Source: Pseudophaeobacter flagellatus
GTDB lineage: Bacteria > Pseudomonadota > Alphaproteobacteria > Rhodobacterales > Rhodobacteraceae
DNA: 64,000 nt
Reading direction: 5' to 3'
NCBI RefSeq assembly: GCF_021228235.1
Contig: NZ_JAJQRG010000001.1
Span: forward strand, 186,001 to 250,000
A program made the position numbers and the translations under genes. The notes below the pieces were generated by a model, which had not been told where the DNA came from, made no database searches, and saw nothing but the letters and a program-made list of their open reading frames with translations. This document shows positions 9,409 to 18,315 of the stretch, in pieces. The number at the start of each line of letters is the position of its first letter. Within the stretch, counting starts at the first letter, position 1.

Positions 9409-9569
9409 TTTTGATACAGTGACTTGTATATGTCTAAGCAGTGTTTTGCCGATCTGTTACAGGGATGTTTCAATCCGTTACAAAGATTGAGTTGTGGCTT
9501 TTTCGTGAAATCCTTACCTGTTCAGTCAACACGGTGCCAGTCGCCGGACATGGTCAGTAGGAGCACAAG

Positions 9570-10505
9570 GTGCAGAATACGCTTAAAGCATCGGTGACAT
9601 TTGAAGGGGTTGGTCTGCATTCAGGTCGATCCGCTCGTCTGGTGATCAAACCGGCCGCTGCCGACCATGGCATCGTTTTCAAACGCACTGACATTGCTTT
9701 GGGCAATCGTATTGTTCCGGCTCTTTGGGATCATGTGGAACGCACTGCGCTGTGCACCCGCCTAGTCAATGGCGCTGGTGTCAGCATCTCCACTGTGGAA
9801 CATCTGATGGCGGCCCTGGCGGGCTGCGGCGTGCACAATGCGCTGATCGAACTGGATGGCCCTGAAGTGCCGATCCTTGATGGGTCTTCCGCGCAGTTTG
9901 TGCGCGGGATCATGGGGCAGGGCATTCGCCGCCTGACAAAACCCGTGACCGCCATCGAAGTGCTGAAGCCGGTCACGGTTGAAAAGGATGGCGCCACTGC
10001 CACCCTGGTTCCCTGTGATCGCCTGATGATTGAATTTCACATCGACTTTGCAGAGCAGGCCATTGGCCGTCAAAGCCGCGCCTTGGACCTGCGCAACGGT
10101 GCCTTTGTGCGCGAACTTTGCGACAGCCGCACCTTCTGCCGTCGCGCCGATGTCGAGGCCATGCAGGCAAATGGCTTGGCCCTGGGGGGTGTACCGGGTG
10201 AAAACGCTATCGTCTTTGATGGCAGCCGGGTTGAAAGCGGCGAAGGCCTGCGTCACTCGGATGAGCCGGTGCGCCACAAGATGCTGGATGCGCTTGGCGA
10301 TCTGGCGCTGGCCGGTGGGCCATTGCTGGGGCATTATACAGGTGATCGGGCCGGCCACGCGCTCACCAACACTCTGCTGCGGGCGCTCTTTGCGACGCCT
10401 GGGGCCGTGCGCCGCGTTGAATGCGATGTGGCGATGGCATCCCGCCTGCCGGGCCAGGGCCTGGTGCGCTCTGAAATCCCCAGCCTCAGCCGTCGGGTCG
10501 CCTGA
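9570..10505 (+). CDS. lpxC: LpxC, UDP-3-O-acyl-N-acetylglucosamine deacetylase
   Basis: Zinc-dependent cytoplasmic deacetylase, the committed step of lipid A synthesis. The 311 residues match the family. Motifs include GVGLHSG at 14-20, the zinc/active-site segment STVEHLMAAL at 74-83, DGPEVPILDGSS at 96-107, and the C-terminal HKMLDALGDLALAG holding the remaining zinc ligands and catalytic histidine region. The start is GTG 9570 with GTAGGAGC upstream. The 160-base promoter region contains two GTTACA direct repeats about 20 bases apart (near 9456 and 9477) of unknown meaning. Confidence 0.97.
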   Translation: MQNTLKASVTFEGVGLHSGRSARLVIKPAAADHGIVFKRTDIALGNRIVPALWDHVERTALCTRLVNGAGVSISTVEHLMAALAGCGVHNALIELDGPEVPILDGSSAQFVRGIMGQGIRRLTKPVTAIEVLKPVTVEKDGATATLVPCDRLMIEFHIDFAEQAIGRQSRALDLRNGAFVRELCDSRTFCRRADVEAMQANGLALGGVPGENAIVFDGSRVESGEGLRHSDEPVRHKMLDALGDLALAGGPLLGHYTGDRAGHALTNTLLRALFATPGAVRRVECDVAMASRLPGQGLVRSEIPSLSRRVA

Positions 10506-10818
10506 TACATCCCAGTGTGATTTTTCCAGTGTGATTTTTGTTGGCCACGGCGTCCTGGATCCATTTATCAGTCGTCTAAAGCTGCACTCTTACTTTGCTT
10601 ACCTCTCTGCCTATGGCCCCGTTTCGGCGGGGCTTTTGCCTGTTCTGCTCTCGGCAGGTGGCTGTTGCACGCTTGTCAGGCTTGACCCTGCCAAACATTC
10701 TCTGCCAAGTGGGGGCGAAGTGGGTGAAAGGCGTTTTGCACGCCGGATGAATGTGCTAAACGGGGCAGAACCGGGGCGCATGACACCCGACAGTCAAAGA
10801 CGGTGAGGTTTAGGCAAT
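10506..10818. other. Gene-free spacer lpxC-bamD with tandem 14-mer
   Basis: No gene is seen in these 313 bases. Directly after lpxC there is a two-copy tandem repeat of CCAGTGTGATTTTT (10512-10525 and 10526-10539). A terminator hairpin lies at 10616-10637. The remainder presumably holds the bamD promoter, but no clear -35/-10 pair could be assigned. Confidence 0.5.
10616..10637 (+). terminator. Probable terminator after lpxC
   Basis: GCCCCG (10616-10621) pairs with CGGGGC (10628-10633) around TTTCGG, followed by four T residues. It is 110 bases after the lpxC stop. Confidence 0.7.
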
Positions 10819-11667
10819 ATGATCGGCATCAAGGCAGGAGCCAAAATCATCGGCGCGGCTCTTTTGATGGCAGCACTTTCTGGATGTGGTGGGGACGGTG
10901 GCGCCTCTGAACAGGCAGTGCCGTTGGAAACCTACACCCCCCAGCAGATTTTTGAGCGCGGTGAATTTGAGCTGGCCCGCAATCGCACCGAGGATGCCGC
11001 CTACTATTTCTCTGAAATTGAGCGGCTCTATCCCTATTCGGAATATGCCAAACAGGCCCTGATCATGCAGGCCTTTGCCAATCACCGCTCCAAAGACTAC
11101 GAAGGCAGCCGGTCTGCGGCTCAGCGTTATATTGATTTCTACCCCACCGATGAAGATGCGGCCTATGCGCAGTATCTTCTTGCGCTCAGCTATTATGACC
11201 AGATTGACGAAGTCGGCCGTGACCAGGGGCTGACATTTCAGGCACTGCAAGCGCTGCGCACCGTAATCGAGGTCTATCCCGATAGCGAGTATGCCACTTC
11301 GGCCATTCTGAAGTTTGACCTGGCCTTTGATCACCTTGCCGGCAAGGAAATGGAAATCGGCCGCTATTACCTGCGCCGGGGCCATTATACATCGGCGATC
11401 AGCCGATTCCGCGTGGTGGTCGAGGATTTCCAGACCACAAGCCATACCGCCGAAGCGCTGCATCGCCTAGTAGAGGCCTATCTGTCGCTGGGCTTGACCG
11501 AAGAGGCACAGACCGCTGGCGCCATTCTTGGCCACAACTACCAATCGAGCGAATGGTATGAAGACAGCTATAAACTGCTGACATCACAGGGGCTCAAGCT
11601 TAAAGATCGTGGCAATAACTGGCTGAGCCAGATCTACCGCCAGTCGATCAAAGGGCGCTGGCTGTAA
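10819..11667 (+). CDS. bamD: BamD/ComL, outer membrane assembly lipoprotein
   Basis: Essential lipoprotein of the BAM complex that folds outer-membrane proteins. The 282-residue precursor has a signal peptide ending in lipobox LSGC (20-23), which gives a lipid-modified cysteine at 23. The mature part is TPR-like: the segment LYPYSEYAKQALIMQAFANH and the repeat-like YPDSEYATSAILKF are typical BamD TPR units. The next gene, recN, follows 34 bases downstream; lpxC-bamD-recN is a common alphaproteobacterial order. Confidence 0.94.
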   Translation: MIGIKAGAKIIGAALLMAALSGCGGDGGASEQAVPLETYTPQQIFERGEFELARNRTEDAAYYFSEIERLYPYSEYAKQALIMQAFANHRSKDYEGSRSAAQRYIDFYPTDEDAAYAQYLLALSYYDQIDEVGRDQGLTFQALQALRTVIEVYPDSEYATSAILKFDLAFDHLAGKEMEIGRYYLRRGHYTSAISRFRVVVEDFQTTSHTAEALHRLVEAYLSLGLTEEAQTAGAILGHNYQSSEWYEDSYKLLTSQGLKLKDRGNNWLSQIYRQSIKGRWL

Positions 11668-11701
11668 CTTTCCAGACGACGGAACAGGCGATAAATCGGC
11701 T

Positions 11702-13348
11702 ATGCTGCGCGCACTTGATATTCGTGATCTGCTGATCATCGACCACCTTGAACTGGCGTTTCAGCCGGGGCTGAATGTGCTCACCGGGGAAACCGGCGCG
11801 GGCAAGTCGATCCTGCTGGATTCTCTGGGCTTTGTGCTTGGTTGGCGCGGGCGTGCCGATCTGGTGCGTCAGGGTGCGGCCCAGGGCGAGGTGATCGCTG
11901 AATTCGACCTTGCTCCGGATCATCCTGCCCATGCCATTCTGGACGAGGCCGGGCTGCCCGGTGGGGCGGAATTGGTGCTGCGCCGGATTAATACCGCTGA
12001 GGGGCGCAAGACGGCCTGGGTCAATGATCGGCGCTGTTCTGGTGAGGTGTTGCGGCGCCTGTCTGAAACTCTGGTAGAGCTGCACGGCCAGCATGATGAT
12101 CGCGGGCTTTTGAACCCGCGCGGCCACCGAACATTGCTGGATGCCTTTGCCGCAGCTGGCGATCTGCTGGCGCAGACGCGCCGGGCTTGGCGGGCGCTGG
12201 CCAAGGCGCAGCAGCGGGTGCAATCGACGCGCGACGCGTTGGATGCTGTACGGGCCGAAGAAGAATTCCTGCGCCATGCGGTGGCCGAGCTAGATAAGCT
12301 TAACCCCGAGGCTGGCGAGGATGAAGCACTTGATGAACGCCGCCGCCAGATGCAGCAGGCCGAGCGGATCCGGGGGGATATCGCCCGGGCCCATGCCTTG
12401 CTGAGTGACGGCGCCGAGGCCTCTTTGGGAGAGGCGCAGCGCTGGCTGGAAGGGGTGGAACGGGCCGAGGAAACCGGGCTGAATGCACCGCTGAGCGCGC
12501 TGAGCCGCGCCATGGTCGAGTTGGGCGAGGCTCAGGATGGGGTGACACGCATTCTCGAGGGGTTGGACTTCAACCCCGGCGATCTGGAAGACTGCGAAGC
12601 GCGCCTGTTCGAAATTCGGGCGCTGGCGCGCAAATATGCGGTGCAGCCGGATGATCTGGCCGCGCATGCGGATGTCCTGCGCGGCAAACTGGCCGATCTG
12701 GATGCCGGCGATCGCGATCTGGCCGATCAAGAGGCGTCGCTGCGTCTGGCCGAAGCCGATTATCAGGCCGCCGCCGAGGCCTTGAGCGCTGCGCGTCTGG
12801 CCTCAGCAGATGCGCTGGATCAGGCGGTGATGGCAGAGCTGGCACCGCTGAAGATGGAGCGCGCCGTTTTCAAGACCAATGTAGAGCCCGCCGAACCCGG
12901 CCCCGATGGTCAGGACGCGGTGGCCTTTACCGTGGCGACCAATCCTGGGGCGCCTTCTGGGCCGTTGAACAAGATTGCCTCGGGCGGAGAGCTAAGCCGG
13001 TTTTTGCTGGCGCTGAAAGTCTGCCTGCGTGGCAGTGATCAAAGCAAGACACTGATTTTTGACGAAATTGATCGCGGCGTCGGCGGCGCGACCGCAGATG
13101 CGGTGGGGCGTCGGCTAAAATCCCTGGCCGGGTCAGGCCAGGTGCTGGTGGTGACTCATTCGCCGCAGGTCGCGGCCCAGGGCGGTTTTCACTGGCGGGT
13201 GCAAAAACGGGTTGAGGCAGGCAGCACCCTCTCCGAAGTCGTACCGCTGGACGCGGGTGAGCGCGTGGACGAAATTGCCCGAATGGTTTCGGGCGATACC
13301 ATCACACCAGAAGCCCGCGCCGCGGCCCGCGCGCTATTGGCTAGCTAA
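11702..13348 (+). CDS. recN: RecN, DNA repair ATPase
   Basis: SMC-like ATPase acting in recombinational repair of double-strand breaks. The 548 residues show Walker A GETGAGKS at 29-36, central coiled coils (about 155-380, rich in A/E/R/L with repeated heptads), ABC signature SGGELSRFLLALK, and Walker B TLIFDEIDRGVGG near 452, followed by the VVTHSPQVAAQ switch segment. The start ATG is 34 bases after bamD. A 140-base spacer without recognisable structure separates it from the chloride transporter gene. Confidence 0.96.
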   Translation: MLRALDIRDLLIIDHLELAFQPGLNVLTGETGAGKSILLDSLGFVLGWRGRADLVRQGAAQGEVIAEFDLAPDHPAHAILDEAGLPGGAELVLRRINTAEGRKTAWVNDRRCSGEVLRRLSETLVELHGQHDDRGLLNPRGHRTLLDAFAAAGDLLAQTRRAWRALAKAQQRVQSTRDALDAVRAEEEFLRHAVAELDKLNPEAGEDEALDERRRQMQQAERIRGDIARAHALLSDGAEASLGEAQRWLEGVERAEETGLNAPLSALSRAMVELGEAQDGVTRILEGLDFNPGDLEDCEARLFEIRALARKYAVQPDDLAAHADVLRGKLADLDAGDRDLADQEASLRLAEADYQAAAEALSAARLASADALDQAVMAELAPLKMERAVFKTNVEPAEPGPDGQDAVAFTVATNPGAPSGPLNKIASGGELSRFLLALKVCLRGSDQSKTLIFDEIDRGVGGATADAVGRRLKSLAGSGQVLVVTHSPQVAAQGGFHWRVQKRVEAGSTLSEVVPLDAGERVDEIARMVSGDTITPEARAAARALLAS

Positions 13349-13488
13349 ATTTGGATTCCCAGGGTGCTGGGGGTACTGGCACAGCGGGGCCAGAAAAACC
13401 TGGGCTATGGTGAAATCCCAATTAAATATTTACGATATCAGCCATATTTTGAACTAATCCGCGCATATATCAGCCCCTACAGGTTCCC

Positions 13489-15171
13489 ATGCCCCAGCAG
13501 TCAGGCCTTTCTGTCACGTCCGTTATTGCCCAGGGCCGGTCTGCGGCGCGTGATCTGTGGCGGGTTCTGCTGCACCGAGGCCCCAGCCAGTTTCAGTTCT
13601 GGGTGATCGCGCTGCTGATCGGGATCGGTGCGGGCTTTGCCGCGCTGCTGTTTCGCAAGGGAATTTCCGCCCTGCAGGCCTGGGTCTATGGCGCGGATGA
13701 CGTGAAATACCTGCATAGTTTTGCCGCCGATCTTCCCTGGTACTGGCTGGTGCTGATTGCAGGTGTCGGCGGGCTGGTGGTAGGGCTGCTGTTGGATCGC
13801 TTTACCCCCGATGGTCGGGTGCGATCCGTTGCGGATGTGATTGAAGGCGCTGCCCTGAACGAGGGTCGGCTTGAGGCGCGCTCTGGCCTGGCCTCGGCAG
13901 TGGCGTCGTTTCTGACGCTGTCAACGGGCGGTTCCACTGGGCGAGAAGGGCCCGTGGTTCATCTGGCCGGGGTGATGTCAAGCTGGGTTAGTGACAAGAT
14001 CCGCGCTGATGGTATCACTGGGCGTGACCTGCTGGGCTGCGCTGTGGCGGCGGCAGTATCTGCCAGTTTCAATGCACCAATCGCAGGGGCGCTTTTTGCG
14101 CTAGAGGTGGTGTTGCGTCATTTTGCCGTGCATGCTTTTGCGCCGATTGTGATTGCCTCGGTAGCGGGCACCGTGATCAACCGCCTTGCCTATGGCGATG
14201 TGGCGGAATTTTCGATGACGACCCCGGGGGCCTTGCAGTTCTATGTGGAATTGCCGGCCTTTCTGATGCTGGGGGTGATTTGTGGGCTGGTTGCTGTCGT
14301 GCTGATGCGGGCGATCTTTTTTGCCGATCATGTCGGCGATGTGGTGCAACAGCGGCTGCGCATCCCGCGCTGGCTGCGCCCGGCAATTTCCGGCCTGATG
14401 CTGGGCTGCATTGCCATCTGGTATCCGCATATCATTGGTGTGGGCTATGAGACCACCGAACTGGCGCTGACAGGCGGGCTGGTGCTGTCACAGGCGCTGA
14501 TCTTTGTTGTGGCCAAAACCGTCGCCGTGGCAATCACCATGGGCGGCCGGATGGGCGGCGGCGTGTTTTCTCCCTCTTTGATGATTGGCGCCATCACCGG
14601 CCTTGCCTTTGGGCTGGTGGCCACCTCTTTCCTGCCGGATGTGTCTGGCACCCATACGCTCTATGCTTTTGCGGGAATGGGCGCGGTGGCGGCAGCCGTG
14701 TTGGGCGCACCGATTTCCACCACCCTAATCGTGTTTGAATTGACTGGGGATTGGCAGATTGGTCTGGCGGTGATGGTGGCAGTGTCGATTTCCACCGCTC
14801 TGGCCTCGCGGTTGGTGGATCGCTCCTTCTTTCTGACCCAGCTGGAGAAGCGCAATGTGCACTGTGCGGCAGGGCCGCAGGCCTATCTGTTGACGATGCT
14901 GAGAGTCGGCGCGGTGATGCGCCCGCTAGAGGATCCGCGCGCCCCCAGCCTGGAGGCTTGCGAGGCGCTATGCGAACAGGACCTCTGCCTGCGGGTTGAT
15001 GCCACGCTGGAGGCGGCGCTGCCGCTCTTTGATCGCTCTGATCAGCCGTTTCTACCGGTCATAGGCGTGGATGACGGCGACAAGAGCATACTGGGGGCAA
15101 TCTACCATGTAGATGCGTTGAAATCTTATAATCGCGCTTTGATTGCGGTCGCTGCCGAAGAGCATAGTTAG
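13489..15171 (+). CDS. ClC-family chloride channel/transporter with C-terminal CBS-like domain
   Basis: Integral membrane anion transporter with ten or more hydrophobic segments between residues 35 and 460 and a cytoplasmic C-terminal part (470-560) that looks like a CBS pair. Gating motif GREGP is present (Glu at 153), as are GGGVFSP (GxFxP motif) and FNAPIAGALFALE. Two features are unusual. The residue after the conserved Glu 206 is Val 207 where Cl-/H+ exchangers carry the proton glutamate. The GSGIP selectivity motif is replaced by a GRVRSVAD-type sequence (about 108-117). Transport mode therefore cannot be assumed. It stands alone, with no coupled neighbour. Confidence 0.9.
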   Translation: MPQQSGLSVTSVIAQGRSAARDLWRVLLHRGPSQFQFWVIALLIGIGAGFAALLFRKGISALQAWVYGADDVKYLHSFAADLPWYWLVLIAGVGGLVVGLLLDRFTPDGRVRSVADVIEGAALNEGRLEARSGLASAVASFLTLSTGGSTGREGPVVHLAGVMSSWVSDKIRADGITGRDLLGCAVAAAVSASFNAPIAGALFALEVVLRHFAVHAFAPIVIASVAGTVINRLAYGDVAEFSMTTPGALQFYVELPAFLMLGVICGLVAVVLMRAIFFADHVGDVVQQRLRIPRWLRPAISGLMLGCIAIWYPHIIGVGYETTELALTGGLVLSQALIFVVAKTVAVAITMGGRMGGGVFSPSLMIGAITGLAFGLVATSFLPDVSGTHTLYAFAGMGAVAAAVLGAPISTTLIVFELTGDWQIGLAVMVAVSISTALASRLVDRSFFLTQLEKRNVHCAAGPQAYLLTMLRVGAVMRPLEDPRAPSLEACEALCEQDLCLRVDATLEAALPLFDRSDQPFLPVIGVDDGDKSILGAIYHVDALKSYNRALIAVAAEEHS

Positions 15172-15323
15172 CAGAGCATTGACCTGTGCATGGCGTTGTA
15201 GAATCAGTTTTTGATCGTGCCGGGTACCCCAAAAAAACCGGCTGACACGGCGGGGAGTCAATGGGAAAGAGGCGCAATCTGTTGCAAATCCCCATCATTT
15301 TTTCGCTATCTGCTTCACAAATA

Positions 15324-15352
15324 GGTTAATTTTTACTTTCTATTGATTAACC
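15324..15352. promoter_or_regulatory. Inverted repeat GGTTAAT/ATTAACC before the small gene
   Basis: Perfect seven-base arms (15324-15330 and 15346-15352) are separated by 15 AT-rich bases, about 60-90 bases upstream of the small gene at 15415. The arms contain TTAA/TTAACC, which resembles CtrA half-sites but with non-standard spacing. Three GANTC sites (15201-15205, 15255-15259, 15366-15370) lie in the same 243-base intergenic region. Confidence 0.35.
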
Positions 15353-15414
15353 GCTTCAACTAACGGAATCTGGCAGAACGGTAATAAAAGTTACAAAAGT
15401 GCGGAAGGAACAAT

Positions 15415-15603
15415 ATGCGTACTTTAGAAAACGGCCCAGAAGAGGCCGCTCAAGACCGTGTTGTAGGCGAGCGGGAAAAAGAAAAGGCTTCTTTGGAAGC
15501 ACTGATTGATTACACGATCCAATGCGCGCTAGAGACCAATGTCTTTAGCTCTGATGATCGGTTGGAGGATATGCGGCGTAATCTGTGCCGCGCTGTTCTC
15601 TAA
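15415..15603 (+). CDS. Small acidic hypothetical protein, 62 residues
   Basis: Function not recognised. The product is short, charged and helical: an E/R/K-rich N-terminal half (EEAAQDRVVGEREKEKASLE) followed by LIDYTIQCALETNV and an acidic/basic C-terminus. There is no signal peptide or membrane segment. Support for a real gene comes from a good ribosome-binding site (GGAAGGA, seven bases before ATG), a 240-base promoter region with inverted repeat and GANTC sites, and no overlapping gene on either strand. It could be a small regulatory or adaptor protein, but nothing in the sequence says which. Confidence 0.55.
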   Translation: MRTLENGPEEAAQDRVVGEREKEKASLEALIDYTIQCALETNVFSSDDRLEDMRRNLCRAVL

Positions 15604-15961
15604 TTCTTTAGTAGGGTTTCCGCGCGTCGGTGTGCAAAGGATGTGCACAGGGCTGCCGGTTTTAACGAGTGAACCATATCAAAATATTTGGCTAGGGTTC
15701 TGTCGGGTGCAACTATTGCACCCGAAGCTAAGAGCCGTCGCCCTATGTGCGGCTGTCAGGTGCCAGTTTGGTGCCAGGCTAAGCTTGTGCTGCTCGTTTC
15801 CTGACGGCAATTGGGACTATAGTGGGGCTGGGCTGCATCGCTGTGGCATCGGCTGGCGTGGCGATGATCACCCAGCTGTTTTGCCCGCAGAAGGACGCGC
15901 TGTTGTCGGGCCGAAGGGCGGCAACCGGACTGCCAGGCATTGCCCGGCAGCCATCGCGGCC
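15604..15961. other. 358-base intergenic region with perfect 10-bp hairpin
   Basis: There is no supported gene. At 15703-15725 TCGGGTGCAA and TTGCACCCGA form a perfect ten-base-pair stem with loop CTA and no following T-run, so it is not a standard terminator. A 71-codon stop-free window at 15783-15998 encodes a hydrophobic stretch (GTIVGLGCIAVASAGVAMI) but lacks a start codon with ribosome-binding site and runs antisense into the DUF427 gene. It may be a gene remnant. Confidence 0.4.
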
Positions 15962-16303
15962 TCAGATCTGTTCTACTTTGACGGATTCGCCGGTGTGAAA
16001 GGCAAGATAGCCTTTGATCTCCGCGAGCGCCTCATTCGGAGCTTCATAGCTCCAGACCACATTTTCCGTGACCGAGGATTTATTGACGATCGAATAATAG
16101 GTCGCATCGCCCTTTCGTGGGCAATGGGTGGTCTTTTTGCTGGGGTCAAGAAAGGCAACGGCGATGTCTTCGCGGGGGAAGTATATCACTGGCGCATGGC
16201 CCTCTTCGTCCAGTTCCAGCGCACGGGTGCTTTCACCAAGCACCGCACCACCAGAACGAACAACCCAGGTGCCTCCTGCTTTGCGAATACGGATTGTGCT
16301 CAT
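15962..16303 (-). CDS. DUF427 family protein
   Basis: A 113-residue cytoplasmic protein matching the DUF427 domain, a small beta-rich fold of unknown function common in proteobacteria and actinobacteria. The recognisable features are the segment VYYFP-like VIYFPREDIAVAFL, followed by KTTHCPRKGDATYYSI and ENVVWSYEAP, the family hallmarks. The ATG at 16303 is preferred because GGGGGAAG lies seven bases upstream; an in-frame ATG ten codons further upstream adds residues outside the domain. It lies downstream of pepP on the same strand with about 60 bases between, so co-transcription is possible. Confidence 0.85.
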   Translation of the reverse strand: MSTIRIRKAGGTWVVRSGGAVLGESTRALELDEEGHAPVIYFPREDIAVAFLDPSKKTTHCPRKGDATYYSIVNKSSVTENVVWSYEAPNEALAEIKGYLAFHTGESVKVEQI

Positions 16304-16366
16304 AGTCTTCCCCCTGATTGCGTCTCTTGGCATATTTGTATGCCCTAAAAATGTAACAAGCTGATA

Positions 16367-18157
16367 TCAGATTGGCCGGGTGACGTCATCCAGCCAAGCG
16401 CGTGCATCTTCACTAACGTAGGGGCGCAGTTTTTCTGCGGTTTCACGGTGATAGGCGTTGATCCAGTCGCGTTCTGTCGCAGTCAGCATGTCGAGGCAGA
16501 TTAGCCGACGGTCGATTGGGGCATAGGTCAGCCCGCGCCAACTCAGCATCTCGCGATCCGGGTCAGCGCCGTCCAGCGCCGAGGCCGGTTCGACCACCAG
16601 CAGGTTTTCGATGCGAATACCAAACGCCCCTTCGCGGTAATAGCCGGGTTCATTCGATAGGATCATCCCCACTTCCAGCGGTACGGTAGAAATCCGGCTC
16701 AAGCGTTGCGGGCCTTCGTGCACGCTGAGATAGGCACCAACGCCATGGCCCAGCCCATGATTGAAATCCTGCCCGGCCAGCCAGAGCGGCATTCGGCCGA
16801 TGGCTTCAATATCGCGGCCTGCCAGCCCCTTTGGCCAGCGCAGGCGCGAGATGGCGATCATCCCTTGCAGCACCCGTGTAAAGGCGGCGCTTTCCTCGTT
16901 ACCAGGCGTGCCAATGGCGATGGTGCGGGTGATATCGGTGGTGCCGTCCAGATATTGCCCGCCACTGTCGAGCACCAGTAGATGGCCCTCTTCCAGGCGG
17001 CTGTTGGTCTCTTCGGTGACCCGGTAGTGCATCACCGCACCGTTTTCACCGGTGCCGGAAATGGTTTCAAAGCTGATGTCGCGCAGAGCAGGGTCACGGC
17101 GGCGCTGCTCTTCCAGGCGTTTGGCAACCTCGATCTCGGTCACCGTGCCGCTTGGCTGGGCATCCAGCCAGGCGAGCAGTTCTACCACGGCGGCCCCATC
17201 GCGCAGGTGGGCGGCAGCGGAGCCGGCGATCTCAGCGGCATTCTTGCGGGCCTTGGGCAGGGCGCAGGGGTCGCCCGCACCAACCAGATGATCCCCAAGC
17301 GCATCTGCCACGATCTGTGGCAGGCTGGTGGCATCGGCACTGACCATACCGTCAAGCGCCTGAACCGCGTCGAGAAAGTCGCGGGGCGGGTGGCAGGCGA
17401 CGCTGTCGGGCAGGTGATCGGTGATTTGATGCAGCTTTTCAGTTGCCATGAACAAATCAACCCGCGCATCGTTATGTAGAATGGCAAAGCCATGTGCCAC
17501 CGGGTTGCGGGGAATGTCGCCACCGCGAATATTCAGCAGCCACATGATGCTGTCGGGTAGGGTGATCACGGCAGCGCTGTGACCGGCGGCGCGCAGATCC
17601 GCTGCCAGCCGGGTGCATTTGTCAGCCGCGGCTTCGCCTGCATAGCTCAGCGCATGGGGCAGGGCAGGCTGTAGCGGCGGCGCGGGTTGGTCCTGCCAGA
17701 TCCTGTCAACAAGGTTGTCGCACTGCACGAGTTCGATCCCGGTTCCTGCCAGGTCTTGCACCAGGCGAGAGATCTGGTCGCTGGCGTGTAGCCAGGCATC
17801 ATAGCCGACCTTGCCGCCCTGTGGCAGCTGCTCTTTCAACCAGCTGGCAAGGGATACCTCGGGCCAGGGTACCGGGGTGAAATCCGCGGCGACCTGACGT
17901 TTGACCTGGGTGCGGTAGCGGCCATCAATAAAAACGCCGGCTATGGTATCGAGCACGGCGCAGAACCCGGCTGACCCGGTAAACCCCGTCAGCCAGCTGA
18001 GCCGTTCGTCACGCGGGGCGACATATTCGCCTTGATGGGCATCGGCACGGGGGACAAGAAAACCGTTCAATCCATCACGGGACAGCTCTGCGCGCAGGGC
18101 TTGCAGGCGGGGAGGCCCCTGTTCGGGGCGCGCGGTGACGTCAAAATTCTGAAACAT
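16367..18157 (-). CDS. Xaa-Pro aminopeptidase, M24B family (PepP-like)
   Basis: Metalloaminopeptidase releasing N-terminal residues before proline. The 596 residues are the long, three-domain form: creatinase-like domains 1 and 2 (about 15-310) and a pita-bread catalytic domain (about 315-540). Metal-binding motifs are visible: LDSGGQYLDGTTDITRT with the two aspartates, GLGHGVGAYLSVHEGP with the histidine, and the glutamates in NEPGYYREGAFGIRIENL. There is no signal peptide, so the enzyme is cytoplasmic. It probably contributes to peptide turnover. A divergent or isolated promoter lies in the 158 bases before it. Confidence 0.93.
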   Translation of the reverse strand: MFQNFDVTARPEQGPPRLQALRAELSRDGLNGFLVPRADAHQGEYVAPRDERLSWLTGFTGSAGFCAVLDTIAGVFIDGRYRTQVKRQVAADFTPVPWPEVSLASWLKEQLPQGGKVGYDAWLHASDQISRLVQDLAGTGIELVQCDNLVDRIWQDQPAPPLQPALPHALSYAGEAAADKCTRLAADLRAAGHSAAVITLPDSIMWLLNIRGGDIPRNPVAHGFAILHNDARVDLFMATEKLHQITDHLPDSVACHPPRDFLDAVQALDGMVSADATSLPQIVADALGDHLVGAGDPCALPKARKNAAEIAGSAAAHLRDGAAVVELLAWLDAQPSGTVTEIEVAKRLEEQRRRDPALRDISFETISGTGENGAVMHYRVTEETNSRLEEGHLLVLDSGGQYLDGTTDITRTIAIGTPGNEESAAFTRVLQGMIAISRLRWPKGLAGRDIEAIGRMPLWLAGQDFNHGLGHGVGAYLSVHEGPQRLSRISTVPLEVGMILSNEPGYYREGAFGIRIENLLVVEPASALDGADPDREMLSWRGLTYAPIDRRLICLDMLTATERDWINAYHRETAEKLRPYVSEDARAWLDDVTRPI

Positions 18158-18219
18158 GGCGGTCTCCTCGACGGTTTTATCTGGGCTCAGGCTGGGCGGG
18201 CGTTGGTACAGAACGCCGG

Positions 18220-18243
18220 GGGCCTGCCAAATGCGGCAGGCCC
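18220..18243 (-). terminator. GC-rich hairpin downstream of cobT
   Basis: GGGCCTGCC (18220-18228) and GGCAGGCCC (18235-18243) pair perfectly around AAATGC. It lies about 75 bases beyond the cobT stop and before the pepP-like gene. There is no clear T-run, so termination is a guess. Confidence 0.4.
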
Positions 18244-18315
18244 GGGATTAGGTTTCACGCCAACAGCAACCCCAGCCGACAGGGCAGGCCGCTGTTGGCG
18301 GATGTTTTGCAGGGG

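Noticed and set aside
15783-15998. 71-codon window encoding a hydrophobic stretch
   Set aside because: No start codon with ribosome-binding site, and its end overlaps DUF427 on the other strand; at most a gene remnant.
15539-16348. 269-codon plus-strand frame across the intergenic region and DUF427 gene
   Set aside because: Antisense to a DUF427 gene with good start signals; the predicted protein has no coherent hydrophobic or domain pattern.
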